64,000 bases of DNA from Clostridium_AD sp964467165 (GTDB taxonomy: Bacteria; Bacillota; Clostridia; Clostridiales; Clostridiaceae): assembly GCA_964467165.1 (NCBI GenBank), contig CAYXOL010000018.1, positions 1-64,000 of the forward strand, given 5' to 3'. The position numbers and the translations under genes were made by a program. Below the pieces are notes generated by a model. That model made no database searches. It was not told the DNA's origin and saw nothing but the letters and a program-made list of their open reading frames with translations. This document shows, in pieces, positions 16,894 to 26,392 of this stretch; within the stretch, counting starts at the first letter, position 1, and each line of letters begins with the position of its first letter.

Positions 16894-16991
16894 GTCATTT
16901 GAGAGTTAATTTTAGTGAAAATTATATTTTTTCAATAAAAATAATAAATACGTTTATCAATAGAAACAATATGTAAAAAGGAGAGTATAAC

Positions 16992-17384
16992 TTGCAAAAA
17001 AATACATTGTTAATTTTCACGAGAATTTTTTATATTATATTTATGATTGGAACTATAATTACGATGTTTATTGTCTATAAAAATATAGATAGTAGATTTG
17101 CTTTTAAGTTCTTAATGAGCTATTTATTTCTAGCTTTTTTTCTGATTTTGTATGTTCCTTTTATTACTATTTTAAATTCAAGAAAGTTAAAATGGCCTGA
17201 GATAAGAAAAAGACTGTTTAGGTTTATTTCTTTGTTTATTATATTTGGTACTTTAAATTATAGTATTGATTATGTTTTTAGACATTCAAACATAAACTTA
17301 TTTAGAGAATTTTCTACTGCGATAGGTTTAGCTTTTGGCATCTCCTTTATTGATGTTACTTTCTTAAAAAGCAAGGAGAATTAG
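16992..17384 (+). CDS. Four-TM membrane protein (130 aa)
   Basis: TTG 16992 is the likely start because AAAAGGAGAG lies nine bases before it. Four hydrophobic segments (about residues 7-27, 38-61, 78-95 and 106-122) are separated by short charged loops. Family not recognised. It is the first gene after the best attC-like site, about 100 bp from the core. Confidence 0.6.
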   Translation: MQKNTLLIFTRIFYIIFMIGTIITMFIVYKNIDSRFAFKFLMSYLFLAFFLILYVPFITILNSRKLKWPEIRKRLFRFISLFIIFGTLNYSIDYVFRHSNINLFREFSTAIGLAFGISFIDVTFLKSKEN

Positions 17385-17442
17385 ATTAATTATGTCGAAA
17401 GTAATTATTATTTAATTTACAATGTATGAGTGGAAGTTGAAT

Positions 17443-18213
17443 ATGTTATTTAAAGAATTTGGTAATAAAAGCATGCCAGCTATTATTTTTATTCATGGGG
17501 GCGGATTATCATGGTGGTCATGGAAAACACAAATTGAAGCATTAAAAAAGGATTTTTATATTATTACCCCCATTATAAATGGACATGGGGATGATTGTGA
17601 TACCACTTTTATAAGCATAAAAGAATCAGCTAAACAGGTTATTAAATACATAAAAGGAAATTGTAACGGAAAAGTTTTCGCAATCTGCGGTCTTTCTATT
17701 GGTGCTCAAATCATTGTTGAAATATTATCCAATGAATCTGATATTACTGAGAATGCGGTTATAGAAAGTGCTTTGGTTTATCCTATAAAAATGGCAATCG
17801 CACTAACTGTGCCAATGTATAATATGTGCTATGGGCTAATTAAAAAAAGATGGTTTGCAAAACTACAGGCTAAAACATTGAATGTACCGGATGAATTATT
17901 TGAGATCTATTATAAGGAAAGTTCACGAATGACAAAAGAATCACTAATTAATCTTACTATAAGCAATGGAAATTATCCAATGCCTTCAGCATTATGCAAT
18001 ACAAAAGCAAAAACATTAATATTAGTTGGTGGGAAAGAATTATCAGTAATGAAGAAATCTGCATCGTTACTGCACGAAACTATTAACGGCAGCGTTTTAA
18101 AAGTAATTGAAAAAAGTGGGCATGGGCAAATTAGTTTAATTTATCCAGACAAATACCTTGATCTGCTTCAACAGCTTTTTACAAAAAAATTAATAAGAAT
18201 TATCCATTCATAA
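17443..18213 (+). CDS. Alpha/beta hydrolase
   Basis: I start at ATG 17443 rather than 17422 because GGAAG lies upstream of the former and relatives begin MLFKEFG. The 256 residues show HGGGLSWWSW (oxyanion region), the nucleophile elbow GLSIG with Ser85, and a C-terminal SGHGQ with the catalytic His. Typical of small cytoplasmic hydrolases. It follows the four-TM gene by about 60 bp. Confidence 0.8.
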   Translation: MLFKEFGNKSMPAIIFIHGGGLSWWSWKTQIEALKKDFYIITPIINGHGDDCDTTFISIKESAKQVIKYIKGNCNGKVFAICGLSIGAQIIVEILSNESDITENAVIESALVYPIKMAIALTVPMYNMCYGLIKKRWFAKLQAKTLNVPDELFEIYYKESSRMTKESLINLTISNGNYPMPSALCNTKAKTLILVGGKELSVMKKSASLLHETINGSVLKVIEKSGHGQISLIYPDKYLDLLQQLFTKKLIRIIHS

Positions 18214-18325
18214 GTTAACTCAAATTCTTTATATATGGTGAATAGATTAGTGGTGGTAATTATATGATATATAGATTAATAGTAATTTTTCTAGAAGATT
18301 ATTTATATAATGGGAGGTGTAAAAA

Positions 18326-19108
18326 ATGTCAATAATTAAAGGTTTAGAAACCACATTTAACTCTGTTTACACTGAATACGACAGGTGGCGTCCTACTTAT
18401 GTTGAAGAGCTATATGATGATATTTTTAATGTAAAAGAAATAACTCCGTCAAGCAATGTGCTTGAGGTGGGAATAGGAAGTGGGCAAGCGACATTACCAA
18501 TACTTGAAACAGGTTGCAGTATAACTGCAATTGAATTAGGTGACCAGTTAGCGGAAATTTCAAAATATAAATTTAAAAATTACGAAAAATTTAATGTTAA
18601 AAATTTTGCATTTCAAGATTTTAAGTGTCCTCCTAATTCATTTGATCTCATCTTTTCAGCAACAGCCTTTCACTGGATTCCTGAAGATATAGGATATACC
18701 AAAGTATTTGATATGCTAAAAAGGGGTGGTGTTTTTGCACGATTTGCTAATCACCCATATAAAGACAAGAAACGCAATAACATACATATTGCATTTAAAA
18801 ATATATATGCAAAGTATATTCCTGGTTCATTAGCTGGAGATGAATATAGCGAGGAAAACGCCAAAAATATTGCAGACATAGCTTCTAAATATGGATTTAT
18901 AGATATAAGTTATAGACTTTATCATAGAACAAGAACCTTTACAGCCGATGAATATACATCATTATTAGGTACCTATTCAGACAACATTGCTATTGAAGAA
19001 ACAACAAGAATAAAATTCTTTGATGAAATAAGAGAAGCCATTAATGATAACGGCGGTATTATTACTATATACGATACAATAGATTTACAACTTGCAAGAA
19101 AACCATAA
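18326..19108 (+). CDS. Class I SAM-dependent methyltransferase
   Basis: This 260-aa protein has motif I VLEVGIGSGQATLP (45-58), an acidic residue ending strand 2 (TAIELGD) and the post-motif LIFSATAFHWI. Methyltransferases of this kind modify small molecules; the substrate is unknown. GGGAGGTG is the SD. It is the parent of the deleted copy at 24667-24757: CAAGAAA at 18776-18782 and again at 19095-19101 marks the two breakpoints used in that copy. Confidence 0.85.
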   Translation: MSIIKGLETTFNSVYTEYDRWRPTYVEELYDDIFNVKEITPSSNVLEVGIGSGQATLPILETGCSITAIELGDQLAEISKYKFKNYEKFNVKNFAFQDFKCPPNSFDLIFSATAFHWIPEDIGYTKVFDMLKRGGVFARFANHPYKDKKRNNIHIAFKNIYAKYIPGSLAGDEYSEENAKNIADIASKYGFIDISYRLYHRTRTFTADEYTSLLGTYSDNIAIEETTRIKFFDEIREAINDNGGIITIYDTIDLQLARKP

Positions 19109-19185
19109 CTTTCTGTTATCTCTAAAATGAAAATTAAGAATGTGTATTAATTAAAATAAATGGCTGATGCTTATAATATAATTGA

Positions 19186-19225
19186 ATAATTAAAGTTTTG
19201 GTCCGCATTAATTTGTTAATTAATA
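19186..19225 (+). repeat. AT-rich spacer repeat, copy 2
   Basis: ATTAAAGTTTTGGTCCGCAT and TAATTTGTTAATTAATA closely match 8758-8797. It lies between the methyltransferase and the Zn-phospholipase-like gene. Confidence 0.6.
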
Positions 19226-19287
19226 TAAAGTGGGAATTTATTACAATCAAATGTTGTTTTGATTCAAGTAAGAAAGGGGAGTAAAAA

Positions 19288-19944
19288 ATGCCTTTTGCAA
19301 TGACACATTTATGTATTTCATATAACATATTACTTAATACGCCACAAATAAAGAAACCTTGTGACTTTATGCTTGGAGCACTTGCACCTGATTCAGTACA
19401 TCTTAGGGATAACTACAATAGTGATATGAAAAAGAAAAGTCATTTATGCGTTGGGGAGGAAAAATGGGGTAGCGCAACAAATAATGAAGAATGGCAAAAT
19501 AGTGTGCTTACTTTTTTACAGGAAAATAAACATATAGAGAACATGGATTTTATATACGGATATTGTTCCCATATACTTGCAGATATACAAAACAATATAA
19601 GAATTTGGACACCATTTCTTTTGGAAAATATCGAACAATTAAAAAAAGGGATGGGGAGCAAATATCATGAAGAATCTTATGCCATAGATTATGCACTATA
19701 TTTATCAAGCCCTTATCAAAAGGAGATATGGGAAATTCTTGAGGACTCAATTGGATATGATATTCCAGGCATTGTATCATTAGCTGAAATTAATAAAATG
19801 AAACACGACATTTTATATGGTCAATATCTAGACAGAGAATCTATAGATGTATCTTTGAATAAATATGTTACGCTTTCCCATATACAAGAATTTATTTCTG
19901 AGGAATCTCAGTATATTAAAAATCTTTTGTATAAAAAACATTAA
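19288..19944 (+). CDS. Zinc-dependent phospholipase C-like protein
   Basis: This 218-aa protein starts MPFAMTHLCISYNIL, has LGALAPDSVHLRD near residue 35-47 and FIYGYCSHILADIQNN near 92-107. The spaced His/Asp residues fit the Zn-dependent phospholipase C/S1-P1-like helical fold (PF00882-type). No signal peptide is seen, so it may be cytoplasmic, unlike the secreted alpha-toxin type. SD AAAGGGGAG. A stand-alone unit. Confidence 0.7.
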   Translation: MPFAMTHLCISYNILLNTPQIKKPCDFMLGALAPDSVHLRDNYNSDMKKKSHLCVGEEKWGSATNNEEWQNSVLTFLQENKHIENMDFIYGYCSHILADIQNNIRIWTPFLLENIEQLKKGMGSKYHEESYAIDYALYLSSPYQKEIWEILEDSIGYDIPGIVSLAEINKMKHDILYGQYLDRESIDVSLNKYVTLSHIQEFISEESQYIKNLLYKKH

Positions 19945-20038
19945 TTCTATGATCTATTAATAAGTTAACATTCTTTTTAAATAGTGAATTAAATCATAAA
20001 TGGATTAGTAGGAATTGCCCACTGAAGGAGGTAATATT

Positions 20039-20698
20039 TTGAAAGAAATTTTTATTAAATGTCGACAAGGGACATTAGGGAAAAATTTAAGAACTGATAT
20101 AATAAATACTCTTTTAATTATATTAATAGGCAGTGCCCTTGGAATACTTTCAAAGTTACTTGATAATATGTCCTTAAATGATGCTATTGGATGGCATAGA
20201 GTACTTGAGTGGTCAGACCTAGGCAATGTTTTCTCCAGACTATCAGTTTGGGCACTATTTGCAGTAATTATTGCAGTCTTAAGCAAACGACCATTAAGAG
20301 CAAGTGTAAATGTGTTTGGATTTTTCAGTGGGATGCTTATAGGCTATTATACAATTACCATATTTATCTCAGGCTTTTTCCCAAAGACATATATGATAGC
20401 ATGGGGTGTCATAACTTTATTTACACCTGTCCTTGCTTTTTTTGCGTGGTATTCAAAAGGTCATGGATGGTTAGCAATCTTCTTATCATCAATAATAATT
20501 GGTTTTTTCTTCACACAAGCATTTTCCTTTGGTATGTATTATATAGATATTTCTTATTATGATGGGTTGATTTGCTTATTATTAGTAATAATTTTATTAT
20601 ATAGAGATAAAAAGCAATTGATTATCTCTTTGATAGGAGCATTGATCGTTGCTCCATTACTTGAAAATTATTTGCCCTATATTTTCGGTGGATTATAA
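20039..20698 (+). CDS. Multi-TM membrane protein (219 aa)
   Basis: The frame is open from 20015 but TTG 20039 is the better start, with AAGGAGGT ten bases upstream. About six hydrophobic segments are seen, including LLIILIGSALGILSKLL, WALFAVIIAVL, GMLIGYYTITIF and a long C-terminal pair. I do not recognise the family. The start region overlaps the AT-rich spacer repeat (19955-20020). Confidence 0.65.
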   Translation: MKEIFIKCRQGTLGKNLRTDIINTLLIILIGSALGILSKLLDNMSLNDAIGWHRVLEWSDLGNVFSRLSVWALFAVIIAVLSKRPLRASVNVFGFFSGMLIGYYTITIFISGFFPKTYMIAWGVITLFTPVLAFFAWYSKGHGWLAIFLSSIIIGFFFTQAFSFGMYYIDISYYDGLICLLLVIILLYRDKKQLIISLIGALIVAPLLENYLPYIFGGL

Positions 20699-20805
20699 AC
20701 AATATTGAAGTAATCTACATTTATATTTAAGACACATTCTTCTTCTAAAATGTAATAAATCAATAGAAATTTAGAGTGATCTAAGGTTAAATGGAGTGGT
20801 TAAAT

Positions 20806-21789
20806 ATGATAAATATAGAAAATAGCATATTGGTGGAAATAATAGAAACAATAGAAACAATGTTTTCAATAAAAGTTATTGAATATGCAGTGATTAATAG
20901 AGGACTATTAAATTTAAAGTGGGAGGTTATTACGAATAAAGGAACACTTTTTATTAAGCAGTATAACGAGGAGAGATATCCAGCTTCAAATGTAAAGCGA
21001 ACGATCAGATTAAACACAGCACTTTTGATCCAAATGAGGTTGAGCGAGGAAGGCATAAGGTGCCCGCATATTTTAACCTGTAATGAAGAAGTAATTTTAA
21101 GAACTAAGCAAAATATACGATTTATTATAACTGAGTACAGAAAAGGCAGCCTTGTTTATGCTGGAAAAATCAATTGCAGCCAATTTCATGATTTGGGGAT
21201 TGAACTCGGGAAAATACATAACTTAGTCAATGATAATATTGAAGAAAAAGCAATTCCAAGGTGGGTTATGCCGTCAAAAAAACAATTGATAGCTCAGTGG
21301 AATGAAAATTGGATATTATTCCATGGTAGAAATACAGAATATATTAATACTATTCTTAAACTTCAAAAAGAAATATTTGAAAATATAGATATAAGCATTT
21401 TTAAAGGTTTAAAACCTGGCTGGGCACATTCAGATTTATGGTGTGATAATATATTGTTTTATCCTGATTCCCTTTCAGCAATTATAGACTTTGATAGATT
21501 TCAATATATCTATCCAGAGTTAGATATATCAAGAGCAATACTTTCCTTTGCACTGGATACTAACAGTTTAAGAATGGACGTAGTAAAGGCCTTCATAGAT
21601 GGTTACAATCAGTTTGGAAATATTACAGCTGATGATATAATTCGCTCATTAAAACTATTGTATTGTTTAGAGAGCTTTTGGTGGCTAAATGCTAATAGTT
21701 TTAGTAGTGAAGGTCCACCAAAAAGGTTTGCTGACGAAATGGTATGGTTATCAATTAACTGGCTAAATCTAGAGAAAATATTGAGATAA
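20806..21789 (+). CDS. Aminoglycoside-phosphotransferase/CotS-like kinase
   Basis: This 327-aa protein has a kinase N-lobe with TLFIKQYNE (ATP Lys), the catalytic loop HSDLWCDN with His208 and Asp210, and the metal-binding IIDFD at 226-230. APH-fold enzymes use ATP to phosphorylate small molecules such as antibiotics, choline or sugars; the spacing resembles the spore-coat CotS/YutH branch as much as APH. ATG 20806 is preferred over 20791 because GGAGTGG sits upstream of it. Confidence 0.75.
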   Translation: MINIENSILVEIIETIETMFSIKVIEYAVINRGLLNLKWEVITNKGTLFIKQYNEERYPASNVKRTIRLNTALLIQMRLSEEGIRCPHILTCNEEVILRTKQNIRFIITEYRKGSLVYAGKINCSQFHDLGIELGKIHNLVNDNIEEKAIPRWVMPSKKQLIAQWNENWILFHGRNTEYINTILKLQKEIFENIDISIFKGLKPGWAHSDLWCDNILFYPDSLSAIIDFDRFQYIYPELDISRAILSFALDTNSLRMDVVKAFIDGYNQFGNITADDIIRSLKLLYCLESFWWLNANSFSSEGPPKRFADEMVWLSINWLNLEKILR

Positions 21790-21871
21790 CTAAGAAATAT
21801 AATGCAGTTTTAGAGGGCACAGTGATGTAGTAGGATACGTTAATAAATGTTATTAAAGGAGATGCACAAGT

Positions 21872-22498
21872 ATGGAAAATTATTTGGAACAAGGTGTGCC
21901 CACTATAGAGGAGGCAAATTTGCTATTACTAGAAGGACAAAAATTAAATCCCGGTCCTTGGATTAAACATTCAATTAATGTTGGAAGAGCAGCAGAGTTG
22001 ATATCAAAAAATTGTAAAGGGTTAAACCCCGATGTTGCATTAGTATTAGGAATGCTACATGACATCGGTGTAAGATTTGGGGTTTCATATATGAAACATA
22101 TTTTACATGGTTATAATTTGGCTATGGAAAAGGGATATTATAAGCTTGCAAAAGTTTGTTTAACTCATTCATTTGATTGCCAAGATATAAAAACTTGTTT
22201 TGGAAGATGGGATTACTGTAGTGATGAAGAATATAATTTTATTAAAAATTACATTGAGTCTGCAGAATATGATGATTATGATAGATTGATACAATTATGT
22301 GATGCACTAGCATTACCAAGTGGATTTTGCTTAATGGAAAAGAGAATGGTTGATGTAGCATTAAGGCATGGGATACATGAGCACATTATTGATAAATGGA
22401 AAGCAACTTTCAAAAACAAACAATATTTTGAAGATAAGATGGGCAAGTCAATATATAGTGTATTACCAGGTGTTATAGATAATACTTTTGAATTATAA
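21872..22498 (+). CDS. HD-domain phosphohydrolase
   Basis: This 208-aa protein has the H...HD...D signature: His33 in WIKHSINVGR, His63-Asp64 in MLHDIG, and a later Asp in LIQLCDALAL. HD enzymes are metal-dependent hydrolases of nucleotides or phosphoesters. SD AAAGGAG. The next 109 bases hold no feature before a GNAT remnant. Confidence 0.8.
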   Translation: MENYLEQGVPTIEEANLLLLEGQKLNPGPWIKHSINVGRAAELISKNCKGLNPDVALVLGMLHDIGVRFGVSYMKHILHGYNLAMEKGYYKLAKVCLTHSFDCQDIKTCFGRWDYCSDEEYNFIKNYIESAEYDDYDRLIQLCDALALPSGFCLMEKRMVDVALRHGIHEHIIDKWKATFKNKQYFEDKMGKSIYSVLPGVIDNTFEL

Positions 22499-22607
22499 AG
22501 GTTAGTTCCTATTAAGTAATGTAGGATGCTTACCCTTTTGGATCTACTATTAGTGAAACTTGAGAAACCTTTTGTGTTCCTCTGCTAATATGAAAATATG
22601 TGAATAA

Positions 22608-22760
22608 CAGAAAAAATTTGTTGCTTCCAATGTGACAATACTTGCAAAGGTATTTGCATTTCGATATTCTAACAGTCTTGTATATGCCATTTATAACAGA
22701 GATTTACCAATAGGAATGTTAATGCAACATGATTTAGACGATAAGAGTATAGTATGTCAA
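22608..22760 (+). pseudogene. GNAT acetyltransferase fragment
   Basis: The frame, flanked by an upstream TAA, reads KFVASNVTILAKVFAF then YAIYNRDLPIGMLMQH and DLDDKSIVCQ. That is the middle of a spermidine-acetyltransferase-like GNAT, a family also present intact at 29533. Both the start and the acetyl-CoA motif are missing. It ends abruptly at the SD of the next gene. Confidence 0.65.
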
Positions 22761-22779
22761 CCAAGAGGAGGAGCGAGTG

Positions 22780-23697
22780 ATGGATAGAGTTAAATTTGCT
22801 ATATTTACAGATTTACATTATGACCATATACCAGATGGCAATAGGCGTCTTCAAGAGTTCATAAACAAGGTTAAGAAAACGGATATTGACTTTATTATTG
22901 GATTGGGTGATATCTGCTATCCAATCGAAGAAAACCGAGTTATTCTGGATGCATTGGAAAAAACGGGGTTACCCTGCTATTACACAATCGGCAATCATGA
23001 TTCTGACGTATTTCCCAGAGAGCAATTTATGAAATTTTCAGGCATGAAAAACAGCTATTACTCTTTTGTCAAAGGCAATATAAAGTTTATCGTACTGGAC
23101 ACTTGCTATATTAAGAGAACTGACGGATATACCCCCTATTATAAGAGAAATTATGATAAAACATCAGATAGTTACCCATATATTCCCCCAGAAGAACTAT
23201 CTTGGCTTGCAAATGAACTGAATGATAATTTTGAATATTATATTCTTTTCTCTCATCACAGTCTGGTGAATGAATTCGCAAAAAGAGGAGTGGCAAACCG
23301 TGAAGAAATAAGGGCAATTCTTGAAAAGGCAAACAGACCGGGGAAGCGGGTTTTGATGTGCATGAATGGACATGACCATGGCGATGCAGCAGTAGATATT
23401 AATGGAATCTGTTATTATACTCTAAATGCTATGTCTTATATATGGCATGGGATAAAAGAAACTTACAACTATTCAAAGGAAATTCATGAAAGATACCCAG
23501 GACTTAAGGATATGATATTGTACAAAGATGCACTGCATGCTATTGTAACAATAATCGACGATGGACAACTTAAAATAGAGGGAATGAGAGGTAATTATCA
23601 AAATATAATACCAAGCGATGTGGGTATATGGAATAACATGTGGAATGGAGTTTCCATTGAACCGATTGTATCATCATTGCATAGGTATGGTTTATGA
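22780..23697 (+). CDS. Calcineurin-like metallophosphoesterase
   Basis: Motifs appear in order: FTDLHYDH with Asp11 and His13, GLGDICY, GNHDSD, then FSHHS and NGHDHGD. That is a complete two-metal site, in 305 residues. These enzymes hydrolyse phosphodiesters or phosphomonoesters. I chose ATG 22780 over the adjacent GTG because AGAGGAGGAG is eight bases upstream. It seems to be cytoplasmic. Confidence 0.85.
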   Translation: MDRVKFAIFTDLHYDHIPDGNRRLQEFINKVKKTDIDFIIGLGDICYPIEENRVILDALEKTGLPCYYTIGNHDSDVFPREQFMKFSGMKNSYYSFVKGNIKFIVLDTCYIKRTDGYTPYYKRNYDKTSDSYPYIPPEELSWLANELNDNFEYYILFSHHSLVNEFAKRGVANREEIRAILEKANRPGKRVLMCMNGHDHGDAAVDINGICYYTLNAMSYIWHGIKETYNYSKEIHERYPGLKDMILYKDALHAIVTIIDDGQLKIEGMRGNYQNIIPSDVGIWNNMWNGVSIEPIVSSLHRYGL

Positions 23698-23761
23698 GCA
23701 AAATACTCACTGTAGGTTATTTTATAATATGCAACTAATTTACCGTTAATTAGAATAGACT

Positions 23762-23882
23762 TTATTTAAAGTGTATTGGTGAATCTACACGAATCCCAAA
23801 AGCTTGCTGCTTAAGTAAATCATGCCAAGAACCAAGATTATAAATGTAGATATCTTTATCTTCATATAGATAAGTGGAAATC
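23762..23882 (-). pseudogene. Possible minus-strand coding relic
   Basis: On the minus strand one frame reads TYLYEDKDIYIYNLGSWHDL then LKQQAFGIRVDSPIHFK and stop. Its composition looks protein-like, but no start, SD or family is recognised. It would be one of very few minus-strand items here. Confidence 0.3.
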
Positions 23883-23924
23883 TATATATTTTCAAACAAA
23901 TTAAATTTGTAGGGAGGATTGAAA

Positions 23925-24641
23925 ATGATGATAAATAAGATTGACGAGGAAATTATCAGCAGAGAAGAAGATGTATTTTTAATGCTTGATGATTTACTAG
24001 CCAAGAGAGATGCAGAGTGGTGGGACAAGTTCTATTCTAATAAAGATAAACCGATACCATTTTTTATAAATTCTCCTGATGAAAATCTTGTTTCGTATTT
24101 AGAAAGTGGGATTTTCAAGGCAGGTAAAGTTTTAGATATTGGGTGTGGTAATGGAAGAAATTCTCTGTATCTTGCTGAAAAAAAATTTGAAGTTGATGGA
24201 ATTGATTTTTCGCAAACCTCAATTGAATGGGCACGCCAAAGAGCGTTAGAGAGTTCTATAGATGTCAACTTTATAAATAGGTCAATATTTGATTTTGAAT
24301 CTCTAAATAATAGTTATGATTACATATATGACAGTGGATGTTTACATCATATTAATCCTCACAGGAGAAATCAATATCTTAGTAAGATAGCGGGATTATT
24401 GAAACAAGATGGATATTTTGGGCTAACCTGTTTTAATTTGATGGGTGGAGCAAATATATCAGATTATGATGTATATAGGGAATTTTCTATGTGTGGAGGT
24501 CTAGGTTTTTCAGAATTAAAGTTAAAGACGATTTTAGAACCTTATTTCACCGTACTTGAATTTAGGCAAATGAAAGAAAGTAAAGATATTAAGATCTTTG
24601 GAAAAGAAATTTTATGGGCTGTTTTGATGAGAAAGAAATAG
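23925..24641 (+). CDS. Class I SAM-dependent methyltransferase
   Basis: This 238-aa protein has motif I VLDIGCGNGRNSLYL near residues 68-82, an acidic strand-2 end (VDGIDFS) and DYIYDSGCLHHI as the motif IV region. SD GGAGG is seven bases before ATG 23925; the frame also allows TTG 23919. The N-terminal WWDKFYSNKDKPIPFF resembles small-molecule methyltransferases such as the tellurite/thiopurine branch. Confidence 0.85.
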   Translation: MMINKIDEEIISREEDVFLMLDDLLAKRDAEWWDKFYSNKDKPIPFFINSPDENLVSYLESGIFKAGKVLDIGCGNGRNSLYLAEKKFEVDGIDFSQTSIEWARQRALESSIDVNFINRSIFDFESLNNSYDYIYDSGCLHHINPHRRNQYLSKIAGLLKQDGYFGLTCFNLMGGANISDYDVYREFSMCGGLGFSELKLKTILEPYFTVLEFRQMKESKDIKIFGKEILWAVLMRKK

Positions 24642-24666
24642 AAGCAAAAAAATAATTAGTAAGGAT

Positions 24667-24757
24667 AAAGTATATGATATGCTAAAAAGCGGTGGTGTTT
24701 TTGCACGATTTGCTAACCACCCATATAAAGACAAGAAAACCATAACTTACTGTTATG
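24667..24757 (+). pseudogene. Internally deleted copy of the methyltransferase at 18326
   Basis: The first 60 bases match 18700-18782 (GATATGCTAAAAAG... then ACCCATATAAAGACAAGAAA) and the rest matches the end of the same gene and its 3' flank (ACCATAACTT...CTGTTAT). The join lies in CAAGAAA, present at both parental breakpoints 319 bp apart. The 5' part of the gene is absent. Confidence 0.85.
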
Positions 24758-24787
24758 ACAATTATTTATTCAAAAGGGATGAAACCT

Positions 24788-24931
24788 ATGTCAGAAGATG
24801 ATAACACAATATCAATTTTAGCTGAAATCAACTATATTACCGTAGGATTATGTATTATTTCAATTAGACCAATATCCCCCAATACAGCTTTAGTTCCAAG
24901 AAAAGTTGCTTATATGGAAAATTTATGTTGA
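24788..24931 (+). pseudogene. GNAT fragment (47 codons)
   Basis: It reads MSEDDNTISILAEI, then VGLCIISIRPISPN and VPRKVAYMENLC then stop. This is the central sheet of a GNAT up to the strand before the acetyl-CoA motif, which is missing. No SD supports ATG 24788. Confidence 0.55.
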
Positions 24932-24963
24932 AGTTATAAAAAAAATATATTGGAGTGTGGAAA

Positions 24964-25497
24964 ATGATTATGACTAATAGAGCAGAATTGGTAGTGCCAT
25001 CAGTTGAATATTTTTTGTCTTATGTTGAAGCTATAAATGAATATGAACAAAATAATGTGCAAACATACGCTTTTTCAAATCCAAATCAATGTGAGATTTT
25101 TGATAAATTTCAACGTTACCGCACTGGAAATAGCATACCAGAAAATCATGTACCAAGCAATTATTTTTGGTTGATTGAAAACGGCGAGTTTATAGGAGAA
25201 GTTTCTATTCGTCATAAATTGACTGATGAACTGCTACGACGTGGTGGACATATTGGTTATGGAGTTAGACATTCAAGATGGAATAAAGGATATGGAACTG
25301 AATTATTGCGCCAAGCATTATTAAAAGCAAAATCTATGGATTTATGTGATGTGCTTATTACTTGTAATGATGACAATATAGGTTCGGCTAAAATTATAGA
25401 AAAAAATGGTGGTCTGTTAGAAAACAAGCTTGAAAATGTAGTAGGAGAAAAACAAATATTAACTCGAAGGTATTGGATACATATTTCAAACTGCTAA
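24964..25497 (+). CDS. GNAT N-acetyltransferase
   Basis: This 177-aa protein has motif A RWNKGYG at 105-111 and the C-terminal LITCNDDNIGSAKIIEKNGG typical of YiiD/RimL-like GNATs. The paralogue at 48769 shares GHIGY and ITCNEDN. GGAGTGTGG before ATG 24964 is the SD, so the earlier GTG 24955 is unlikely. Substrate unknown. Confidence 0.85.
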   Translation: MIMTNRAELVVPSVEYFLSYVEAINEYEQNNVQTYAFSNPNQCEIFDKFQRYRTGNSIPENHVPSNYFWLIENGEFIGEVSIRHKLTDELLRRGGHIGYGVRHSRWNKGYGTELLRQALLKAKSMDLCDVLITCNDDNIGSAKIIEKNGGLLENKLENVVGEKQILTRRYWIHISNC

Positions 25498-25562
25498 TAT
25501 CATATGAGAGGTTAGCAGAATATGGCCACATTGCTTAATATTTGATCTTAGGGGGTAAAAAG

Positions 25563-26189
25563 GTGAGAAAAATTATACTAATTCAGCATTGTCAATCAGA
25601 ACATCATATCAATAACTTAACAGGAGGGTGGACAGACACACCTCTTACAGATTTAGGACAAAGACAAGCTAATTTGCTTGGTGCAAAATTGAAAGATGCA
25701 ATAAATACAGATGAATATACATTTTATTCATCAGATTTATTAAGAGCAAAACAAACGGCTGATATCATTGATAATTATTTGAACTTAGGAGTAATAGAAT
25801 CCTCTGGATTAAGAGAAATTAATAATGGTATTGCCGCTTGGAAAACAAAGGATTGGGTAAAAGAAAATGAAATTCCTATGCCACAAGAAGGCTTTAATAT
25901 AGACCACGAATCATTTTTAGGAGGAGAGACTTGGAGAGAACTTTTTCTAAGAGTTAGCAAAAGTATGGAAGAGATTTATAGTTTGAATCAAAAAAATTTA
26001 ATTATTGTTACACACGGATGTGCTTTATCATACATAATAGCATGGTGGCTAAAATTAACACCAGAAATGTTAAACTATGCCGTTTTTTCTGCTTCACCAG
26101 CAAGCATTTCTATATTATTAGAAGGAAGGTTTAATCAAAGAGTATTAAAAATATTAAATGATACTTCCCATTTGACAGAACTGTCTTAG
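25563..26189 (+). CDS. Histidine-phosphatase-superfamily protein with atypical catalytic motif
   Basis: GTG 25563 follows TTAGGGGG. The 208-aa protein has the phosphoglycerate-mutase-like fold: LIQHCQSEHH (His9), the WTDTPLTDLGQRQA segment, SSDLLRAKQTA, and the second His in IVTHGCALSY. The usual R-H-G is Q-H-C here, so the Arg that binds phosphate is replaced. I recall relatives with the same QHCQSEHH signature, so it may be a genuine subfamily. It ends before a conserved block. Confidence 0.8.
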   Translation: MRKIILIQHCQSEHHINNLTGGWTDTPLTDLGQRQANLLGAKLKDAINTDEYTFYSSDLLRAKQTADIIDNYLNLGVIESSGLREINNGIAAWKTKDWVKENEIPMPQEGFNIDHESFLGGETWRELFLRVSKSMEEIYSLNQKNLIIVTHGCALSYIIAWWLKLTPEMLNYAVFSASPASISILLEGRFNQRVLKILNDTSHLTELS

Positions 26190-26232
26190 TTAGATCAGTT
26201 GTAATAGCATGCTCTGCTAACGAAATAGTGCC

Positions 26233-26306
26233 GTCCCCCTTATCTGGTGGACTATTTTTATATAGCAATGTGTAAATTTATGACTTATAATCTATATATA
26301 GGCTAA
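26233..26306 (+). repeat. Conserved cassette-end block, copy 2 with terminator
   Basis: GTCCCCC (26233-26239) pairs with GGTGGAC (26246-26252), then a T-rich tract, then GTGTAAATTTATGACTTATA and ATCTATATATAGGCTAAGG, matching 4381-4418. AACTCATCTTCAAGGCACATT at 26312-26331 resembles the attC-like left arm, but no hairpin or core site is clear. Confidence 0.8.
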
Positions 26307-26392
26307 GGATAAACTCATCTTCAAGGCACATTTGCAAAGTATTACAACGCAAGTAAAATCCTACAATATTGGTAAGGAAGGGGCAAGCTGCT

